DNA of 64,000 bases, from the NCBI RefSeq assembly GCF_001422925.1, contig NZ_LMNI01000001.1, positions 490,087-554,086 on the forward strand, read 5' to 3'. Both the position numbers and the translations under genes were made by a program. Below are positions 59,848 to 64,000 of this stretch, piece after piece (position 1 is the first letter of the stretch; every line of letters begins with the position of its first letter). Source of the stretch: Microbacterium sp. Leaf288. Lineage in GTDB: Bacteria; Actinomycetota; Actinomycetes; Actinomycetales; Microbacteriaceae. The notes under the pieces were generated by a model. It searched no databases and had not been told where the DNA came from. It worked only from the letters and a program-made list of their open reading frames with translations.

Positions 59848-60834
59848 GTGACACTCATGGAAGAGAGGCCCCGGACAGACACGCGGGTCCTCGTGACGGC
59901 GGGCAAGCGCATGTCGCGATGGCTTCGACAGCCGGTCGGCAGCCACGGCCCCGTCTACCGTGCCGATCGGGTGCGGATCAGCCTGTTCCTGGTCCCGATG
60001 ATCATCGTCTTCATCGTGCTGTTCGCGATCCCGCTGGCGCAGTCGCTGTGGTGGAGCTTCACGGACTTCAACGGGTACTCGTCCGACGCCCAGTTCGTCG
60101 GGTTCCGCAACTACGCGAACGTCTTCACCGACCCCTCGATGCTGGCGGGCCTGAGCTTCACGATCCTGTTCACGCTCGCCACGACGATCATCATCACGGC
60201 GCTCGCGATCCCGCTCGCCGTCGTCCTCGACCGCGCGTTCTTCGGCCGCAACGCGGTGCGCGCGATCTTCTTCTTCCCCGCCATCCCGTCGGTCGCGATC
60301 CTCGGCCTGGTGTGGGGCTTCATCCTCAACCCGCTGGGATCGGGAGCGCTCAACTCGCTCCTCATGTCGATCGCCGGCATCGGGCCGATCCCGTGGCTGT
60401 CGAACAGCACGCTGGCGCAGATCAGTGTGATCGCCGTCGCGGTGTGGACCTCGACCGGGTGGCACGCCATCCTCTACCTCGCCTACCTGCAGTCCATCCC
60501 CGGCGACTACTACGAGGTCGCTCGCATCGACGGTGCGTCGGGGTTCCAGCGCTTCTTCTACATCACGCTTCCGCTGCTGCTGCCGGCGATGACGGTGAGC
60601 TGGCTGCTGCTGATGACGGGCGGGCTCAAGGTCTACGACCTGCCGATCACGCTGACCAAGGGCGGCCCCGGCTTCTCGACCTTCACGATCACGCAGACGA
60701 TCATCCAGAACGGCGTCTCGCAGGCGAAGTACGGCCAGGCGTCCGCGCTCGCGGTGATCTTCATGGTCGCGGTGGGGGCGATCGTCGCCCTGCAGCTCTT
60801 CCTCTCCCGCCGCCTCGAGGGGAGGTTCTCATGA
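59848..60834 (+). CDS. Sugar ABC transporter permease (MalF/UgpA type)
   Basis: A 328-residue CUT1 permease with six membrane segments after a cytoplasmic N-terminus of about 45 residues. The EAA loop EVARIDGASGFQRFFYITLP binds the ATPase. No ATPase is encoded in the window; a shared MsiK-type ATPase elsewhere is likely. GTG start with GAAGGAG. Overlaps the next permease by 4 bp. Confidence 0.92.
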   Translation: MTLMEERPRTDTRVLVTAGKRMSRWLRQPVGSHGPVYRADRVRISLFLVPMIIVFIVLFAIPLAQSLWWSFTDFNGYSSDAQFVGFRNYANVFTDPSMLAGLSFTILFTLATTIIITALAIPLAVVLDRAFFGRNAVRAIFFFPAIPSVAILGLVWGFILNPLGSGALNSLLMSIAGIGPIPWLSNSTLAQISVIAVAVWTSTGWHAILYLAYLQSIPGDYYEVARIDGASGFQRFFYITLPLLLPAMTVSWLLLMTGGLKVYDLPITLTKGGPGFSTFTITQTIIQNGVSQAKYGQASALAVIFMVAVGAIVALQLFLSRRLEGRFS

Positions 60835-61712
60835 GCGTCCGCGAAGCCGCCGTGCCCGCAGCATCCGTCCCCGCCGTCAAGATGCGCCGCCGTGAACGGG
60901 TGCTGTCGCGCCCGGGCGCGATCGTCACGAGCCTCGTGATGATCCCCCTCGCGGTGCTCGTGGGGCTGCCGTTCTACTACCTCGTCATCAACACGCTCAA
61001 GACGCAGGCCGAGACCACGGCGTCTCCGCTGGCCCTGCCGGCCACGTTCAACCTCGACAACTACATCCGCGTGTTCACCGAGGTCCCCGTCGCGCAGGCG
61101 TTCCTCAACACGCTGTACGTGACGGTCGCCTCGATCCTGCTCATGCTGCTGATCGGGTCGATGGCCGCGTTCTCGGTCATCATGCGGACGTCGCGGCTCA
61201 TGGTCGTCCTGCTGGTGATCGCGTTCCTCGTACCCGGCCAGGTGACCCTGATCCCGCTGTACCGGCTGCTGAGCGACGCGCGGCTCGTCGACACCCTCGA
61301 GGGGCTCATCATCCTCTACTCCGCGGGGGCGGTGTTCTGCTACTTCCTCATCGTCGGCTACATGCGCACGCTCCCCGGCGAGGTGATCGAGGCCGCGCGC
61401 ATCGACGGCGCCGGGCCGTGGCAGATCTACTGGCGGATCGCTCTCCCGCTCATCCGGCCGATCCTGGTGACTGTCGGCGTCTTCCAGACGATGTGGGTCT
61501 GGAACGACTTCCTGCTGCCGGTCGTCTTCATCAGCTCGACAGAGAAGCAGACCCTGGTCCTGCAGACCTACAAGGCGGTCGGCGAGTTCACGACCGACTG
61601 GCCGATGTTCCTGACGCTCAGCGTCATCGTCCTGATCCCGATGGTGATCTTCTTCATCGCGATGCAGCGCCACATCGTGCGCGGCCTCATCGCGGGAAGC
61701 GTCAAGGGCTGA
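60831..61712 (+). CDS. Sugar ABC transporter permease (MalG/UgpE type)
   Basis: A 293-residue CUT1 permease with six membrane segments; EAA loop EAARIDGAGPWQIYWRIALP. The ATG overlaps the previous stop (ATGA), with GGGGAGG upstream. Partner of the preceding permease in one channel. Confidence 0.92.
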   Translation: MSVREAAVPAASVPAVKMRRRERVLSRPGAIVTSLVMIPLAVLVGLPFYYLVINTLKTQAETTASPLALPATFNLDNYIRVFTEVPVAQAFLNTLYVTVASILLMLLIGSMAAFSVIMRTSRLMVVLLVIAFLVPGQVTLIPLYRLLSDARLVDTLEGLIILYSAGAVFCYFLIVGYMRTLPGEVIEAARIDGAGPWQIYWRIALPLIRPILVTVGVFQTMWVWNDFLLPVVFISSTEKQTLVLQTYKAVGEFTTDWPMFLTLSVIVLIPMVIFFIAMQRHIVRGLIAGSVKG

Positions 61713-61738
61713 GATGCACCGCTCGCACGGCGGTACAC

Positions 61739-61768
61739 GCGGAAGCTTCCGCAACCTGTAACGATCCA
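61739..61768. promoter_or_regulatory. LacI-type operator 3 and adjacent palindrome
   Basis: TGTAACGATCCA (61757-61768) matches the operator at 11 of 12 bases. Five bases upstream is a 14-bp perfect palindrome, GCGGAAGCTTCCGC (61739-61752). Together they suggest a separately regulated transcript for the binding protein. Confidence 0.65.
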
Positions 61769-61787
61769 ACAACCGAAAGGCACAGCA

Positions 61788-63050
61788 ATGACGCATACCT
61801 TCCCCTCCGCCCGGGCGTCGGTCCGGCTGGCTGCCGGCGCCGCCGCAGTGGCCACGGCCGTGGCGCTCGCCGGCTGCTCCGGAACACCCGCCGACGACCG
61901 GACGGTGCTCACCTTCTTCTCGTGGTCGAACGAAGAGACCATGACGCCCGTGATCGAGGCCTTCGAAGAGGAGAACCCCGACATCCGCGTCGAGTTCTCC
62001 TCGGCGCCGCCGGTCGCGGAGTACATCTCCACGCTGCAGAACCGCCTCGGCTCCAACACCGCCGCCGACGTCTTCGTCATCGCGGCCGAGAACAAGACGA
62101 ACCTCATCGAGGGCGGGTTCGTCGAGGACCTCAGCGACGAGCCGTTCATGGACGTCGCGTCGGAGTTCAACACGGCGACCTACGCGGGTCCCGGCGGCGA
62201 GGCGTACGGGCTGTCGCTGTCGTCGTGGGCGTCGGGCATCGTCTACAACGAGGACCTCCTGGCCGAGCACGGGTACGACGAGTTCCCCACCGACTGGGAC
62301 TCCTTCGTCGAGATGCTGACCACGCTCAAGAGCGACGGCGTCGTGCCCTTCCTCGAGTCGTGGCAGGGCTTCCCGACCTCGCTGGGGTCGGCCGTCGGCC
62401 TCGCGAACTACGAGCAGGGTGGCGACGTCGACGCGCAGATCTTCGCGGGCGAGTCCACCTTCGAGGACCTCTGGACAGACCCCCTCACCCCGTGGGACGA
62501 GCTGATCGCCGAGGGCGTGCTGAGCCCCGACATGGTCGGCCTCACCGGCGACCAGGTGCGTGACGAGTTCGTCGGGGGACGCGTCGCGATGATCACCACG
62601 GGTCCGTGGGACGTCGGCACGATCCGTGAAGCCGCCCCCGACCTGAACTTCACGTTCGCGGGCGTGCCCCAGGAGGGCGGCGAGCCCTTCTTCACCGGCG
62701 CCGCGTCGCCCGGCTACGCCATCAACACCGCCGCGAAGGAGCCGGAGGCCGCGAAGAAGTTCCTGGAGTTCCTGGCCAGCGAGGAGGGCGTGCGCATCTT
62801 CCAGGAGCAGACCAACGACATGACGACCACGTCGAACTACACCCCGACGATCGACGAGTCGCTCGAGGTGCCGTTCCAGGCGCTGCTCGACGGCAAGTTC
62901 TACCTGCCGATGATCTCGTGGCCCAAGTACCAGGACGCGCTGTACACCGAGCTGGTCGCGCAGATCCAGCTCATGGCGCAGGGTCAGGCCACTCCGGCCG
63001 ACGTCGGGGCGGCCCTCGACGCCAAGCTCGCGCAGGAGTCGGGCGAGTAG
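61788..63050 (+). CDS. Sugar ABC transporter substrate-binding lipoprotein
   Basis: A 420-residue CUT1 binding protein. Lipoprotein signal ending in LAGC (about 27-30). FFSWSNEETMTPVIEAFEE and SWASGIVYNEDLL are typical of the family. It would capture arabino-oligosaccharides outside the membrane. It comes after both permeases, the reverse of the common order, and has its own operator. The GAAAGG ribosome site precedes the ATG. Confidence 0.93.
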   Translation: MTHTFPSARASVRLAAGAAAVATAVALAGCSGTPADDRTVLTFFSWSNEETMTPVIEAFEEENPDIRVEFSSAPPVAEYISTLQNRLGSNTAADVFVIAAENKTNLIEGGFVEDLSDEPFMDVASEFNTATYAGPGGEAYGLSLSSWASGIVYNEDLLAEHGYDEFPTDWDSFVEMLTTLKSDGVVPFLESWQGFPTSLGSAVGLANYEQGGDVDAQIFAGESTFEDLWTDPLTPWDELIAEGVLSPDMVGLTGDQVRDEFVGGRVAMITTGPWDVGTIREAAPDLNFTFAGVPQEGGEPFFTGAASPGYAINTAAKEPEAAKKFLEFLASEEGVRIFQEQTNDMTTTSNYTPTIDESLEVPFQALLDGKFYLPMISWPKYQDALYTELVAQIQLMAQGQATPADVGAALDAKLAQESGE

Positions 63051-63064
63051 GCCCGGTCTTCTCG

Positions 63065-63092
63065 GGCCCGGAGTTCCTCGGAGCTCCGGGCC
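63065..63092 (+). terminator. Terminator after the binding-protein gene
   Basis: An 11-bp stem with one G-T pair (63065-63075 with 63082-63092), loop CCTCGG, followed by TTGCGCTTT. It shares its core (GGCCCGGAGTTCCTCGGA) with the terminator at 57079-57118. Confidence 0.75.
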
Positions 63093-63145
63093 TTGCGCTT
63101 TGTCAAGCGCCGTGCGGCCGCGGCCGGCCGCGCGAGGATGGGATC

Positions 63146-64000
63146 ATGCGGCTGGATCCGTTCTTCGACGAGCGCCTGAGAGTGCACCGCAAGTACCTGC
63201 TCGACAAGGCCACGGGGTCGATGCGCGCGCGGCTCGCCGCCCTCTGGCCTTTCCCGCGGGTCGCCGCGCCGACCGCGGCCGCCGAGGCGAGCGCGCCGAG
63301 CACCGCCGAGGCGACGGGTTCCACCGTCGAGGCGCGTGCGCAGCAGCGCACGAAGAAGCCGGAGAAGCCGACGCTCGGTCCCCGGGCTCAGGCCCGCGCG
63401 CGCAAGCGCCGCGCCGCGCTCGCATGGGATCGCACGGAGCTGCGCACGGTGGGGGTCGCGGGGCCCGAGGTGCGCATCGCCGAGCACCGCGTTGACGTGC
63501 CGGGCCGCCCGTCGGTGCGCGTGCGCATCTACTTCCCGTCCGAGGCGGCCGACGCGCCGGTGCCCGCCGTGCTCGCGTTCTTCGGCGGCGCGTTCCGCAT
63601 CGGGGGGATCGACTATCCGACGACGGATGCCGGATTCCGCCGTCGTGCCGTCGACGCCGAGGTCGCGATCGCCGCCGTCGATTACGCCCTCGCGCCCGAC
63701 CACCAGTACCCCGTGCCCGTGGAGCAGGGGTACGCGGCGCTCCAGTGGCTGTTCGCGCAGGCGGAGGAGCTCGGCATCGACCCGGGGCGCATCGGAGTGC
63801 TCGGCACCTCCGCCGGGGGCAACATCGCCGCTGCAGTGACCCTCATGAACCGCGACCGCGGCGGGCCGGACCTCCGGCTCCAGCTGCTCGAAGTGCCCGT
63901 GGTCGACCTCACGGGGGCGCACCTCGATCTGAGCGCGACCCGGGCTCTCGGCATCCCTCGATTCATCGCGGTCCGCGAGCTTCGCTCGGTCGCCCGCACC
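63146..64000 (+). CDS. HSL-type alpha/beta hydrolase (lipase/esterase), cut by window edge
   Basis: The first 285 residues are present and the frame is open at the right edge. An N-terminal region of about 105 residues is rich in Ala, Arg and Lys. The hydrolase fold follows: FFGGAFRIGG at about 147-156 takes the place of the HGGGF oxyanion motif (His and third Gly are replaced), VDYALAPDHQYP is the HSL-family signature and GTSAGGN holds the nucleophilic serine. The catalytic Asp and His would be beyond the edge. The altered oxyanion loop is unusual and may change activity. Confidence 0.85.
   Translation, partial: MRLDPFFDERLRVHRKYLLDKATGSMRARLAALWPFPRVAAPTAAAEASAPSTAEATGSTVEARAQQRTKKPEKPTLGPRAQARARKRRAALAWDRTELRTVGVAGPEVRIAEHRVDVPGRPSVRVRIYFPSEAADAPVPAVLAFFGGAFRIGGIDYPTTDAGFRRRAVDAEVAIAAVDYALAPDHQYPVPVEQGYAALQWLFAQAEELGIDPGRIGVLGTSAGGNIAAAVTLMNRDRGGPDLRLQLLEVPVVDLTGAHLDLSATRALGIPRFIAVRELRSVART

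Noticed and set aside
1..64000. CRISPR arrays, insertion sequences, tRNA and rRNA genes
   Set aside because: No regularly spaced repeats, transposase motifs, cloverleaf with conserved TTCRA or rRNA sequence were found on either strand.

Overview
The window is about 70 % GC. Spacing is tight, genes often overlap by 4 bp (ATGA or GTGA), GTG starts are common, and many promoters have a TANNNT -10 a few bases before the start codon. Together with a DUF222/HNH (13E12-type) gene, a branched-chain 2-oxoacid dehydrogenase operon and the very frequent word GCATCC/GGATGC, this points to an actinobacterium of the Microbacteriaceae, most likely Microbacterium. It reads as ordinary chromosome: there is no phage, insertion sequence, integrase, CRISPR array, tRNA or rRNA.

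Layout. 1-6 kb: start of a class A penicillin-binding protein, a RibD-C reductase with an MFS exporter, a divergent LysR/EamA pair, and a DUF222-HNH protein. 6-10.6 kb: a MATE exporter, then a metal-stress pair (a KmtR-type ArsR sensor overlapping a His-rich CDF exporter), then an S33 peptidase. 10.6-16 kb: a tandem DUF1254/DUF1214 pair and a secreted phytase-like/GDPD fusion. 16-24.7 kb: LysR genes with an aldo/keto reductase, a TOPRIM protein and a DJ-1/PfpI protein; an AroE-like gene; CsbD plus an unusual membrane protein with calcium-loop motifs; and a hydrolase/SelW-like pair. 24.8-28 kb: AdhP, an Lrp regulator and a PLP decarboxylase. 28-36.4 kb: small membrane proteins, purB with a low-molecular-weight phosphatase, a large secreted ExeM/NucH-type nuclease, a WXG-like helical protein coupled to an alpha/beta hydrolase, and a small holin-like membrane protein. 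36.5-41.3 kb: aromatic/histidinol-phosphate aminotransferase and the E1alpha-E1beta-E2 operon. 41.5-48 kb: the zinc locus: a Zur-type box, ZnuA-ZnuC-ZnuB, Zur, a YcgR/YcgQ-like membrane pair and an uncharacterised exported protein in the same run. 48-56 kb: a DHA2 exporter, 3-methyladenine glycosylase and an 1802-residue polytopic membrane protein with a zinc ribbon. 56-57 kb: the cysteine-free L28-L33-S14 trio. 57-63 kb: an arabinoside regulon (GH51, LacI regulator, two permeases, binding protein) tied together by three copies of one operator. The right edge cuts an HSL-type esterase.

How it fits together. Three circuits can be read straight from DNA: a nickel/cobalt-type sensor with an operator over its own start, a Zur-type box in front of znuA, and a LacI-type palindrome (TGTAACGATACA) repeated before GH51 and both transporter transcripts. 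The secreted nuclease and the phytase-like/GDPD fusion suggest scavenging of phosphate from extracellular DNA and phosphoesters.

Non-coding structure is rich. There are three copies of a 71-bp near-perfect palindrome, two other short repeats (one supplies the start of E1beta, one lies in the ribosomal-protein leader), many strong hairpin terminators between convergent genes, and at least ten promoters placed for leaderless transcripts. The least explained genes are the giant membrane protein (50557-55965), the WXG-like/hydrolase pair (34193-35991), the last gene of the zinc run (46624-48045) and the calcium-loop membrane protein (21981-22898).
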